Shown here piece by piece: positions 1 to 7,922 of a stretch of 64,000 nt of DNA; the first letter of the stretch is position 1; every line of letters begins with the position of its first letter. The stretch comes from Pleionea mediterranea (GTDB taxonomy: Bacteria > Pseudomonadota > Gammaproteobacteria > Enterobacterales > Kangiellaceae). The notes below the pieces were generated by a model. That model was not told the DNA's origin. It saw only the letters and a list, made by a program, of their open reading frames with translations, and did no database searches. A program made the position numbers and the translations under genes. The stretch covers positions 323,536 through 387,535 of the forward strand of contig NZ_QGGU01000001.1 in assembly GCF_003148745.1 (NCBI RefSeq). Direction: 5' to 3'.

Positions 1-90
1 GAGCAAGATGAAGTTAAACGAAAAACCGTCGCCGATGCGTTGAAAAAATACGACATCGATGTCAACAAACCTAATCCGCTAACAGCTTAA
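1..90 (+). CDS. aceE: Pyruvate dehydrogenase E1 (AceE), C-terminal end only
   Basis: Only the last 29 codons are in the window, reading in frame from base 1 to a TAA at 88-90. The tail (…ADALKKYDIDVNKPNPLTA) resembles the C-terminus of homodimeric E1 of gammaproteobacteria, which ends in a similar helix followed by an NP motif. The aceF start follows 28 bp later, the usual aceE-aceF-lpd order. E1 decarboxylates pyruvate and reductively acetylates the lipoyl groups of AceF in the cytoplasm. The identification rests on a short tail plus gene order, so it is good but not independent of context. Confidence 0.8.
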   Translation, partial: EQDEVKRKTVADALKKYDIDVNKPNPLTA

Positions 91-118
91 GCGTCTGATA
101 AAAAGTTTGGAGAATAAA

Positions 119-1978
119 GTGACGAATTTAGTTGAAGTGAAAATTCCTGACATTGGCGATGCATCGGATGTGGATGTTATCGAAGTGTTGGTGAGTGAAG
201 GCGACCGAGTTGAAAAAGAAGACTCGTTGATTACTCTGGAAACCGATAAAGCGACTATGGATGTTCCTTCTTCGGAAGCCGGCGTTGTGAAAAAAGTTAA
301 AGTATCCACCGGAGATAAAGTTTCGCAAGGCGATGTGATTTTAATGGTAGAGCCAGAGGGCGATGATGATGCTGAAGGCTCTGATGACGACGAAAAAGAT
401 GAGTCCGAATCAGACGGTTCCGATGCAGATGATTCTGGTTCAGATAACTCTAGTTCAGATAATTCAGACTCAAATGATTCAGACTCAAATGATTCAGACT
501 CAAATGATTCAGACTCAAATGATTCAGACTCTGATAAAACCGATAAATCGGATGCAGACGACAAGAGTTCTGACAAGGACAAATCTGAGAAATCAAAAAG
601 CAAATCGTCGCGCGGCTCAAGCAAGCAGGAAATAAAAGTTCCGGATATTGGTGACGCCAGCGATGTAGACGTGATTGAAATTTGCGTGTCAAAAGGCGAT
701 ACGGTTGAAAAAGACGACAGCTTGATTGTTCTTGAAACCGATAAAGCAACGGTGGATGTACCTTCTTCTGCTTCCGGAGAAGTTTTGGAAATAAAAGTCT
801 CGGAAGGCGATAAAGTCAGTCAGGGCTCGGTGATTTGCATAATGAATGTAACCGACGGCGGCGACTCATCGGAAGACGGTGCTTCTGAAAAAAGTTCCTC
901 TGATGATGATTCTTCTAAAGACAGTTCTTCTAAAGATAGCTCATCTGAAAAGGATTCATCCGACAAAGATGACTCTGAAAAAGCGGATGAAAAAAGCGAT
1001 AAACAGTCGTCTTCTAATTCCAAACGGGCACCGGTACCCGATTACCCACAACAAAGTCGTAAAAAATCCGAAGGTTTGGTTCATGCCAGTCCTGCAGTAA
1101 GACGATTTGCCCGTGAGTTAGGTGTCGACTTATCGAAAGTCTCCGGCACCGGTGTAAAAAACCGTGTAGTAAAAGAAGATGTGCAAAAGTATGTAAAATA
1201 CGAACTGTCTCGGCCTAAAGCGACCGCAGCAACCGGTTCTTTTGCCATGCCAGAAATGCCAGACATCGACTTTAGCAAATGGGGTGAGGTAGAGAAAAAG
1301 CCACTGTCCCGTATTCAAAAAATCAGCAGCGTTAATTTGCATCGTAACTGGATCACCATTCCACATGTTACACAGCACGACGAAGCCGATATTACCGAGT
1401 TGGAAGCGTTCCGAAAGTCGATGAAAGAGGAAGCGGCAAAATCCGGTGTTCGTTTAACACCATTGGCTTTTGTAATGAAAGCTCTGGTGCATACGCTAAA
1501 AGCATTCCCAAGATTTAATTCGTCACTGGCGAATGACGGTGAAAACCTGATTATGAAGAAATACTTTCATATTGGTGTCGCTGCCGATACCCCGGAAGGA
1601 TTGGTGGTGCCTGTGGTGCGCGATGTGGATCAAAAGTCCGTGTACGACATAGCGGCTGAACTGGCCGACTTAAGTGCCAAAGCCCGAGATAAGAAACTGG
1701 GCGCAGATGCCATGCAGGGCAGTACATTCACTATATCGTCGTTGGGCGGTATTGGTGGTACTGCATTTTCACCGATTGTGGCATGGCCCAATGTTGCCAT
1801 TCTGGGGCTAAGTAAAAATCAGATGAAGCCGGTATGGAATGGTAAAGAATTTGAGCCACGCCTGATGTTGCCAACGTCACTGTCTTACGATCATCGTGTG
1901 ATTGATGGCGCAGATGCCGCTCGTTTTTCGGTGCATTTATCGCAAACATTGGCAGATATTCGCAGGGTGTTGTTATAG
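119..1978 (+). CDS. aceF: Dihydrolipoyl acetyltransferase (E2 of pyruvate dehydrogenase), two lipoyl domains
   Basis: Core E2 subunit that transfers acetyl groups from lipoyl-lysine to CoA. I chose GTG at 119 because GGAG at 109-112 sits 6 bases upstream; a TTG at 107 in the same frame overlaps that ribosome site. The 619-aa product has lipoyl domain 1 (about 4-78, Lys44 in ETDKATMDV), an acidic linker (80-165), lipoyl domain 2 (about 170-243, Lys209 in ETDKATVDV), a second Ser/Asp/Lys linker (245-305), the E3-binding domain (about 322-360) and the catalytic domain to the end, with the active-site H-x3-D-G in SYDHRVIDGAD (His592, Asp596). E. coli AceF has three lipoyl domains and Ala/Pro-rich linkers; this one has two, joined by strongly acidic linkers that contain a 15-bp tandem repeat. 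It lies between aceE and lpdA. Confidence 0.97.
   Translation: MTNLVEVKIPDIGDASDVDVIEVLVSEGDRVEKEDSLITLETDKATMDVPSSEAGVVKKVKVSTGDKVSQGDVILMVEPEGDDDAEGSDDDEKDESESDGSDADDSGSDNSSSDNSDSNDSDSNDSDSNDSDSNDSDSDKTDKSDADDKSSDKDKSEKSKSKSSRGSSKQEIKVPDIGDASDVDVIEICVSKGDTVEKDDSLIVLETDKATVDVPSSASGEVLEIKVSEGDKVSQGSVICIMNVTDGGDSSEDGASEKSSSDDDSSKDSSSKDSSSEKDSSDKDDSEKADEKSDKQSSSNSKRAPVPDYPQQSRKKSEGLVHASPAVRRFARELGVDLSKVSGTGVKNRVVKEDVQKYVKYELSRPKATAATGSFAMPEMPDIDFSKWGEVEKKPLSRIQKISSVNLHRNWITIPHVTQHDEADITELEAFRKSMKEEAAKSGVRLTPLAFVMKALVHTLKAFPRFNSSLANDGENLIMKKYFHIGVAADTPEGLVVPVVRDVDQKSVYDIAAELADLSAKARDKKLGADAMQGSTFTISSLGGIGGTAFSPIVAWPNVAILGLSKNQMKPVWNGKEFEPRLMLPTSLSYDHRVIDGADAARFSVHLSQTLADIRRVLL
461..535 (+). repeat. 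15-bp minisatellite inside aceF
   Basis: Five successive 15-bp units (consensus gattcagactcaaat) at 461-475, 476-490, 491-505, 506-520 and 521-535. The first differs at one base and the last is degenerate at its 3' end. Each unit encodes the pentapeptide (N/D)SDSN in the linker between the two lipoyl domains. The unit is a multiple of three, so changes in copy number would lengthen or shorten the linker without breaking the frame. Confidence 0.9.
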
Positions 1979-2010
1979 CCTGTGGTAATCGCCGGTTTTA
2001 GACATTAAAT

Positions 2011-2040
2011 TTGGGGTTGTTGGCTGCTATACGCTACAAT
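2011..2040 (+). promoter_or_regulatory. Possible sigma70 promoter for lpdA
   Basis: TTGGGG at 2011-2016 and TACAAT at 2035-2040 are 18 bp apart in the 107-bp gap between aceF and lpdA, ending 45 bp before the lpdA start. The -10 matches 5 of 6 consensus bases; the -35 is weak. A separate lpd promoter is known in enterics, where Lpd also serves other 2-oxoacid dehydrogenases. This is a motif call only. Confidence 0.35.
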
Positions 2041-2085
2041 TCGCACACTTTTACGCTAACGCAATGAAATTATACAGAGGGTCAC

Positions 2086-3510
2086 ATGAGCAAAGGTGAT
2101 ATTCACGCACAACTGGTTGTACTTGGTGCTGGACCAGGCGGTTATTCTGCGGCGTTCCGCGCAGCTGACTTAGGACTGGATGTGGTGTTGGTTGAACGTT
2201 ATTCAACACTCGGCGGTGTTTGTCTTAATGTTGGGTGTATTCCATCTAAGGCGTTACTGCATACCGCTAAAGTGATTGACGATGCCGAGCATATGTCATC
2301 ACACGGTGTCAGCTTTGGTAAGCCAAAAATTGATCTCGATAAAATTCGCGATTACAAAGATGGTGTAGTGGGTCAGTTAACCAAAGGTTTGGCCGGTATG
2401 GCAAAAATGCGCAAAGTTAAAGTTGTGCAGGGTGAAGCCAAGTTTGCTTCAGACAAAAGCCTAAATGTTACTGACGGCGACGGCAAAAAACAAACTGTAA
2501 GCTTTGATAACTGTATCATTGCCGCGGGCTCTCGGGTGGTGAAATTGCCATTTTTACCTGATGACGAACGCATTATGGATTCTACTGGCGCTTTGGAGCT
2601 TAAAGACATTCCAAAGAAAATGCTGGTATTAGGTGGCGGTATTATCGGTCTTGAAATGGCAACCGTTTATCGTGCACTGGGTGCCAAAATTGATGTGGTA
2701 GAAATGTCAGAGCAGCTTGTTCCTGCGGCTGATAAAGACGTTATGAAGGTTTACCAAAAGTTTGTTTCCAAGCAAGTGGATGAAATAATGCTTGAAACCA
2801 GTGTGACTAAGGTTGAAGCGAAAAAAGACGGACTTTATGTGACCTTTGAAGGTAAAAATGCACCTGAGAAACCACAAAAATACGATCGCATTTTATCGGC
2901 AGTCGGCCGTCGCCCGAATGGTGACTTGCTGGATTGCAAAGCCGCGGGTGTTAATGTTGATGATCGCGGTTTTATTGCTGTGGACAAACAACTTAAAACC
3001 AATGTGCCAAATATTTATGCCATTGGTGATATTGTTGGGCAACCGATGCTGGCGCACAAAGCCGTGCACGAAGCCCATGTGGCAGCCGAAGTTATTGCCG
3101 GTAAGAAACATTATTTTGAGCCGCTTTGTATCCCTTCTGTGGCGTACACAGATCCAGAAATTGCCTGGGTCGGTGTAACTGAGAAAGAAGCAAAAGAGAA
3201 AGGCATTAAAGTTGAAACGGCTGTTTTCCCATGGGCTGCAAGTGGTCGTGCAATTGGGGTTGGTCGAACAGAAGGTTTCACTAAAACCATTTACGATAAA
3301 CAGACAGGTCGTATCATCGGTGGCGCAATTATTGGTGTGAACGCTGGTGAGTTAATTGCCGAAGTAACTTTGGCAATTGAAATGGGCTGTGATGCAGAAG
3401 ACTTGGCACTTACCATTCACCCGCATCCTACCCTGTCAGAATCAGTGGGCTTTACAGCAGAAGTGATTGAAGGTTCATGTACTGACTTACCACCAAAACG
3501 TAAGAAGTAA
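2086..3510 (+). CDS. lpdA: Dihydrolipoyl dehydrogenase (E3)
   Basis: FAD enzyme (474 aa) that reoxidises the dihydrolipoyl groups of the pyruvate dehydrogenase complex with NAD+. Visible features are the N-terminal FAD-binding GAGPGGYSAA, the redox disulfide CLNVGCIPSK (Cys46/Cys51), the second Rossmann motif GGGIIGLEMA near 180, the FAD motif YAIGDI near 310 and the C-terminal catalytic HPHPTLSE. ATG at 2086 is preceded by AGAGGG at a normal distance. The length equals that of E. coli Lpd (474 aa). It lies 107 bp after aceF, and a strong terminator follows it. Confidence 0.98.
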   Translation: MSKGDIHAQLVVLGAGPGGYSAAFRAADLGLDVVLVERYSTLGGVCLNVGCIPSKALLHTAKVIDDAEHMSSHGVSFGKPKIDLDKIRDYKDGVVGQLTKGLAGMAKMRKVKVVQGEAKFASDKSLNVTDGDGKKQTVSFDNCIIAAGSRVVKLPFLPDDERIMDSTGALELKDIPKKMLVLGGGIIGLEMATVYRALGAKIDVVEMSEQLVPAADKDVMKVYQKFVSKQVDEIMLETSVTKVEAKKDGLYVTFEGKNAPEKPQKYDRILSAVGRRPNGDLLDCKAAGVNVDDRGFIAVDKQLKTNVPNIYAIGDIVGQPMLAHKAVHEAHVAAEVIAGKKHYFEPLCIPSVAYTDPEIAWVGVTEKEAKEKGIKVETAVFPWAASGRAIGVGRTEGFTKTIYDKQTGRIIGGAIIGVNAGELIAEVTLAIEMGCDAEDLALTIHPHPTLSESVGFTAEVIEGSCTDLPPKRKK

Positions 3511-3606
3511 ATCGAACTCAAAAACACTCTATACATTAAGAATGTGTATACGTTAAGAAAAATGAGTTGAGAACTGTCTCGATTTAAAGCTTTAAAACAA
3601 AGCTTT

Positions 3607-3635
3607 AAAAAGGTGCCGAACTGGCACCTTTTTTT
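3607..3635 (+). terminator. Rho-independent terminator after lpdA
   Basis: The stem GGTGCC/GGCACC with a 5-nt loop is flanked by an A-run on the left and seven T on the right, so it could also act on the opposite strand. It lies about 100 bp after the lpdA stop, before the convergent transporter gene. Confidence 0.9.
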
Positions 3636-3692
3636 ATACCTTTCGAAAAGATAAGGCGTGAGATTTGTTTTACGGTTTTTATATTTTTTCGC

Positions 3693-4694
3693 TTATTTAT
3701 CAACAATCAACGACTTACTTTCGTCATCAGGTTCATCAAGACGGGGCACGCCGTCGGCGCCATCGACAGGGACTGCTTTGGATTTACTTAAAGCGGTGAC
3801 CGCCGATCCTGCAACAACTAATAACGCGCCAATAATGGATAAGTTGTTGACCGGCTCTGGCTGTAAGAACTCGGGTGCAAAATAATGGGTTATTTGCATA
3901 AATAATAATGTTAGCAAGGGCGTTAAGGCTAAGGTTGCACTGACTCTGGACGCCTCCCAATGATCCAGTGCTTCGGCAAATGCGCCATATGCGATTAACG
4001 TATTGGCGCCACAAAACAGTAACAACAACCAGCCAAGTCCATCATAATGCTTAATGGTAAGTGGCTCGGCGTTCGGTAAAAACACCAGTATTCCTACCAG
4101 ATAAATCATGACCATAATTTCTTCAGAAGCGTAGTCTTTAAGTAATTGCTTTTGTGCCAAAGCATAAGCTGCCCATAGCACGCCCGCAGTAAAAATGAAT
4201 AGCATGCCTATGGTGTAATCACTCAGCGTTGTCAGCAACTCTTCAAGTCGTTGGTTAAAAAATAAAACCAGACCGAAACAAAAGGTAATCAAACCGATCC
4301 ATTGTTTAAATTGAAAGCTTTCTTTAAATAAAATAAGACCGCCAATCAGCAGTAACATGGGCGCTGTCTGGATCATAACTTGAGCAGCACCAGGAGTAAT
4401 GTAAGACAATCCAACCATATACAAGATGTAATTACCCAGTAAGCCTGCAATAACAATAATTGCCAGCATAAGCAGTGATTTATCTTTGAGTTTGCTCAAC
4501 TTGGGCAGTCGACCTTTTACCCAGAGATAACCAAACAGAGCTACTCCGGCGATTAAAAATCGATACCAGGTTATGGTGACAGGATCACTGTATTGTAATA
4601 GCCCTTTAAGTGCGATGGGTAACAAGCCCCAAAGCATTGCGGTCAATAAAGATAACAGCAAGCCAAGCTGCCATTGTCCGGTGGTTTTATGCAT
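3693..4694 (-). CDS. EamA-family (DMT) inner-membrane transporter
   Basis: A very hydrophobic protein of 333 aa with about ten predicted membrane helices arranged as two five-helix EamA repeats. Typical features are the N-terminal LLTAMLWGLLPIALKG segment and paired repeats ending in LGYLWV/SLVLFF-like helices. Family members export amino acids and other small metabolites; the substrate cannot be told from the sequence. The start at 4694 has AGAGGT 7 bases upstream; an in-frame start 20 codons earlier would add a polar leader and lacks a ribosome site. The C-terminal tail is acidic (…DEPDDESKSLIVDK). The gene is divergent from the bax-like gene and convergent with lpdA. Confidence 0.85.
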   Translation of the reverse strand: MHKTTGQWQLGLLLSLLTAMLWGLLPIALKGLLQYSDPVTITWYRFLIAGVALFGYLWVKGRLPKLSKLKDKSLLMLAIIVIAGLLGNYILYMVGLSYITPGAAQVMIQTAPMLLLIGGLILFKESFQFKQWIGLITFCFGLVLFFNQRLEELLTTLSDYTIGMLFIFTAGVLWAAYALAQKQLLKDYASEEIMVMIYLVGILVFLPNAEPLTIKHYDGLGWLLLLFCGANTLIAYGAFAEALDHWEASRVSATLALTPLLTLLFMQITHYFAPEFLQPEPVNNLSIIGALLVVAGSAVTALSKSKAVPVDGADGVPRLDEPDDESKSLIVDK

Positions 4695-4933
4695 TAAATT
4701 TACCTCTAATTGAATAAGGCGATTATGAGCATCTTGTATTGAAAATACCACCATAAGATCAACTTCAAATAGCTAAACATTATTAAACGTTTAGTTATTG
4801 GTTAAATCATAAAGTTAAATAGAAAAATTACTTTTAGTGAACCTGATAGTTAAGTCAAATGCAGCCATAACTGATATTTTAAACGAGTTATGCTAAAGTG
4901 AATGGTAATTAACTTGAGGAGATTAATTCATCT

Positions 4934-5719
4934 ATGACACAAGAAAACTCAAACCAATCATCTAATGGATTATCGGCAAATATCAAGCTGTTAATTGGAG
5001 CAGTCATCGTATTAGTCGTTGCTGTTGCGCTTTACTTTATTACTTCTGAAAAAGAAAAAACAGAAAGCCTACCAGATTTTTCACAACATAAAGATATTAA
5101 AAAAATGAAACAGGCTTTTTTCTCTTATCTGAAACCTTTGGCAGAACAGGTTAATCAGTCAATCAAACAAGATAAAGTAGAGTTCGATCAACTTTATTCA
5201 AGCTTTGAAAAAAATAACAGTCTTTCAGACGCGCAGTGGCAAGATATTTTTGAACTGGCAAAAAAGTATCGCATGGATGACGATGCACTAAGTAAAAATA
5301 CAGAGCTGTTGGAAGAGTTAAAACTACGAATTCATCCGCTACCGACTTCTCTGGTACTGGCTCAGGCGGCCAATGAATCGGCTTGGGGGCGTTCACGATT
5401 TGCAAAGCAGGGAAATAATCTGTTTGGACAATGGTGCTTTAAAAGTGGTTGCGGAATAGTACCAAAGAGCCGGCCGGAAGGAGAAACTTATGAAGTCGCA
5501 TTTTTTAACTCACCAAAGGCTTCTATAAAAAGTTATATGATGAACTTAAATACATTTAGTGCTTATGAAGAGTTAAGAGAAAAACGTCAGCAACTGATTG
5601 CTTCCGGTAAACGTGTTACAGGTAAAGCACTTGCGGAAGGCTTGTTAAATTACTCAACACGACGTGAAGAGTATGTTAAAGAAATACAAGCCATGATCCG
5701 CCAGAATAATTTAGAGTAA
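4934..5719 (+). CDS. Bax-like glucosaminidase-domain protein, membrane-anchored
   Basis: 261 aa: a short cytoplasmic N-terminus, one membrane helix at about 19-37 (LLIGAVIVLVVAVALYFIT), then an extracytoplasmic region. Residues about 135-255 form a glucosaminidase/Bax domain with the family motif LAQAANESAWGRSRFA, whose Glu is the expected catalytic residue, followed by GNNLFGQWCF and a C-terminal YSTRREEYV. Such proteins cleave peptidoglycan glycan strands; the role of E. coli Bax is poorly defined. The insert CFKSGCG could form a disulfide in the periplasm. GAGGAG lies about 12 bases before the ATG, slightly far. The gene stands alone between a divergent gene and its own terminator. Confidence 0.88.
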   Translation: MTQENSNQSSNGLSANIKLLIGAVIVLVVAVALYFITSEKEKTESLPDFSQHKDIKKMKQAFFSYLKPLAEQVNQSIKQDKVEFDQLYSSFEKNNSLSDAQWQDIFELAKKYRMDDDALSKNTELLEELKLRIHPLPTSLVLAQAANESAWGRSRFAKQGNNLFGQWCFKSGCGIVPKSRPEGETYEVAFFNSPKASIKSYMMNLNTFSAYEELREKRQQLIASGKRVTGKALAEGLLNYSTRREEYVKEIQAMIRQNNLE

Positions 5720-5750
5720 GCATGTAAGAATAAGTCATCGATGCAATATA

Positions 5751-5780
5751 AGGCCTGTTTTTCAGGCCTTTGTTGTTTTT
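5751..5780 (+). terminator. Terminator after the Bax-like gene
   Basis: AGGCCTG/CAGGCCT stem with a T5 loop at 5758-5762, followed by the T-rich tract TTGTTGTTTTT. It begins 31 bp after the stop codon. Confidence 0.88.
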
Positions 5781-5893
5781 ATCATAAATAAAACAGTAAA
5801 AAACGGTTGCAACAGCTACTATTTGATTTTAGTAAAGAATAAAAGAGCACTCAGTAAAAAAATTACGAATTATAATAAATAGGGGAGGTGATT

Positions 5894-7282
5894 ATGAAAT
5901 TTCTAATTAATGGGTTATTGGTAATTTCCATGACCATTATCAGCACTTTCGCGATAGCTGCGGATAAAAAAGCGCTTGTGGGTGGCCGCCTTATCGATGG
6001 CTTTGGCCATCGTCCATTGCAAGACAGTGTTATTCTGGTGAACAATGGGGTAATAAAAGCAGTTGGTACCGTGAGCACATTGAAAGTGCCAGATGACTAC
6101 AAGGTTATCTCCACCGAAGGTATGGATGTATTACCGGGTCTTTGGGAAAATCATGCGCATCTAATGCTAAATGGTCACGCTGATTATGAGCATTGGCGGC
6201 CGACTTATATTGATCGACTGGCTGATGAAATAATGCCAGCCAGTGCTGTGCAGTTATTACTGGCAGGGGTTACCAGTGCTCGTGATTTGGGGGCGCCACT
6301 GGAACCTTCCTTGTCGGTTAAACAACGTATCAACCGTGGTGAAATTCCCGGACCTCGGCTGTATGTTTCTGGGCCATTTATTCAACATAAACCTTATCCG
6401 GGTACCGAGCATTACCGTTGGGGTGTTTCGAGTGTCAGCGATGCCAAGCGTAAAGTGAATAAACTTGCGAAAGCTGGTGTAGATATTATTAAGCTTATTG
6501 ATCAAGACAAAATGACGTTAGCCGTCGCTCAGGCCGTTGTGGATGAAGCGCATAAGCATAATTTGAAAGTTGTTGGCCATTCACATCGTCCGGATGAAAT
6601 TCGTCGGGGATTAAAAATTGGTGTTGATAATTTTGAACACACCGGATTAACCACAGCACCTGAATACCCGGACGATATTATTCGCCTGTTGAAAGAGCGC
6701 ACTGCCACCGGCCGTGTTGCTGGCGGCCCTCTGTTTTGGACGCCCACCGTCGAAGGTCTGTTCCAATACGAGTTAACGGTCGATAATCCGGAAAAGCTAG
6801 ACGATACCTGCTGGCATCGTGGATTAAAGCAAGATACCATTGCGGATATTAAAGCGTCTCTTTCCGAGCCGGGAAAGCTTGAATATATGCAATTAACGCC
6901 TCTTCGAAAACCAACTCTTAAGCGTAAAATTGCTCAGCTCAAAGATACTGGTGTGGTATTTTTGGTTGGCACTGACAGTGGTATTCCGACAAAATTTCAT
7001 TGTCAAAGTACCTGGAATGAGCTGGCAATCTGGGTTAATGAAATGAGTATTCCTGCAATGGACGCCATTCGCTCCGCAACCTATTGGCCGTCGGTAATGA
7101 TGGGCGTTTCAGACAAAGTGGGAACCATCAGCGAAGGAAAGTACGCAGATATTATTGCCGTCAGAGGCGATGTGCTTCGTTATATTAATTTATTAGCGGA
7201 TGTTGATTTAGTTATGAAAGAAGGCGTGCTCTACAAACAACAGGGGCGAGTTATTGAGTCGGCATTAACAGCAAAACCATGA
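5894..7282 (+). CDS. Secreted amidohydrolase-family metal-dependent hydrolase
   Basis: 462 aa with an N-terminal signal peptide (hydrophobic 5-20, likely cleavage after IAA near 23). ATG at 5894 has a strong GGGGAGG site 5 bases upstream; an in-frame GTG at 5888 overlaps that site and was rejected. The metal-site signature of the imidazolonepropionase/prolidase-like branch is complete: H-x-H in ENHAHL (His87/His89), the bridging Lys in VDIIKLIDQDK, His residues in VVGHSH and NFEHTG, and the Asp in VGTDSGIP. Relatives hydrolyse cyclic amides or dipeptides; the substrate is not evident. It stands alone, with a perfect-palindrome terminator downstream. Confidence 0.88.
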   Translation: MKFLINGLLVISMTIISTFAIAADKKALVGGRLIDGFGHRPLQDSVILVNNGVIKAVGTVSTLKVPDDYKVISTEGMDVLPGLWENHAHLMLNGHADYEHWRPTYIDRLADEIMPASAVQLLLAGVTSARDLGAPLEPSLSVKQRINRGEIPGPRLYVSGPFIQHKPYPGTEHYRWGVSSVSDAKRKVNKLAKAGVDIIKLIDQDKMTLAVAQAVVDEAHKHNLKVVGHSHRPDEIRRGLKIGVDNFEHTGLTTAPEYPDDIIRLLKERTATGRVAGGPLFWTPTVEGLFQYELTVDNPEKLDDTCWHRGLKQDTIADIKASLSEPGKLEYMQLTPLRKPTLKRKIAQLKDTGVVFLVGTDSGIPTKFHCQSTWNELAIWVNEMSIPAMDAIRSATYWPSVMMGVSDKVGTISEGKYADIIAVRGDVLRYINLLADVDLVMKEGVLYKQQGRVIESALTAKP

Positions 7283-7417
7283 TTGTTAATGTTACTTAGT
7301 GCTTGCAGTGCTTTTTAGAGGGTAGGGCCTAACGTTCAGTCTCTAATTTTGCTTTCTTAAACTCAGTCTCTCATACTCAAGCCGTATCCATTAACCAAAC
7401 GCACGGCACTACTTAAG

Positions 7418-7446
7418 AGTCCATTGATATCAATGGACTTTTTTTT
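7418..7446 (+). terminator. Terminator formed by a 22-bp perfect palindrome
   Basis: The two arms AGTCCATTGAT and ATCAATGGACT abut at 7428/7429 and are followed by a T-run to 7446. It terminates the amidohydrolase gene about 135 bp after its stop. Confidence 0.88.
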
Positions 7447-7593
7447 CTTCTATTTTCTTAAAGCGCCCCGAAACTTAAAGTCTCTTACTCACAAATTAGC
7501 ACTAACTAAAGCATTTGCACATCTCAATGCAGAATTATTTGTTGGTGAATTGAGTAAGGATCGCCTTCCTGGCTCTTAATATCCAGATAAACT

Positions 7594-7607
7594 TGACAGC
7601 GCTATCA
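7594..7607. promoter_or_regulatory. Putative NagR-like operator 1
   Basis: TGACAGCGCTATCA is an imperfect 14-bp palindrome (one mismatched pair) with a central CG. It resembles the palindrome AATGACARCGYTGTCATT reported for the LacI-family GlcNAc regulator NagR of Shewanella and relatives. It overlaps a TTGACA hexamer that could be a -35. The lone downstream gene is a chitinase, which fits a GlcNAc-responsive repressor. The regulator is not encoded in the window, so the assignment is inferred. Confidence 0.5.
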
Positions 7608-7625
7608 TTATTTGTGAAATTAATA

Positions 7626-7639
7626 TGACAGCGTTGTCA
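7626..7639. promoter_or_regulatory. Putative NagR-like operator 2
   Basis: TGACAGCGTTGTCA has perfect TGACA/TGTCA half-sites around GCGT. It shares its left eight bases with operator 1, and the centres are 32 bp apart, about three helical turns, so both sites would lie on the same DNA face. Confidence 0.55.
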
Positions 7640-7922
7640 AAAAAGCTTTGGTATCAAAGTAATAAAGCTTGGGCTTAATTCAGTTTAGTTATGTTGTTAA
7701 AGATTTTAATAAGTATGATGACGTTGCAAGTGCTACCTAAAGCATTCAAAAGCTTCGTGGTTGGGTAGGTTACTCATTATGAATAACAGGTTAAAAGAGT
7801 AATCGACTAAAAAGCGGTTACTTCGTTAAGAGCGAAGTTTATTCTGGATCCTTTAAGGCTGTTGGATTCTAAATGATTTAATCGAATTACTCCTTGACTG
7901 AATAATAAACGAGGAGATTGTC

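Larger units (their letters stand above)
7283..7922. other. 640-bp intergenic region upstream of the chitinase
   Basis: It contains no convincing gene. It holds the terminator of the amidohydrolase gene (7418-7446), two related palindromes that look like operators (7594-7607 and 7626-7639) and a hairpin at 7820-7837 (ACTTCG/CGAAGT), perhaps in the chitinase leader. GAGGAGA lies just before the chitinase start. No fully convincing -35/-10 pair was found, although TTGACA at 7593-7598 overlaps the first palindrome. Confidence 0.7.

Noticed and set aside
79-624. A 181-aa open frame on the minus strand full of Ser/Glu repeats
   Set aside because: It is the antisense of the repetitive aceF linker; the repeat keeps several frames open. 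No ribosome site, and aceF is certain on the other strand.
7593-7626. TTGACA and TAATAT as a chitinase promoter
   Set aside because: The spacing is 22 bp, too long for sigma70, so I kept the region only as an operator pair.
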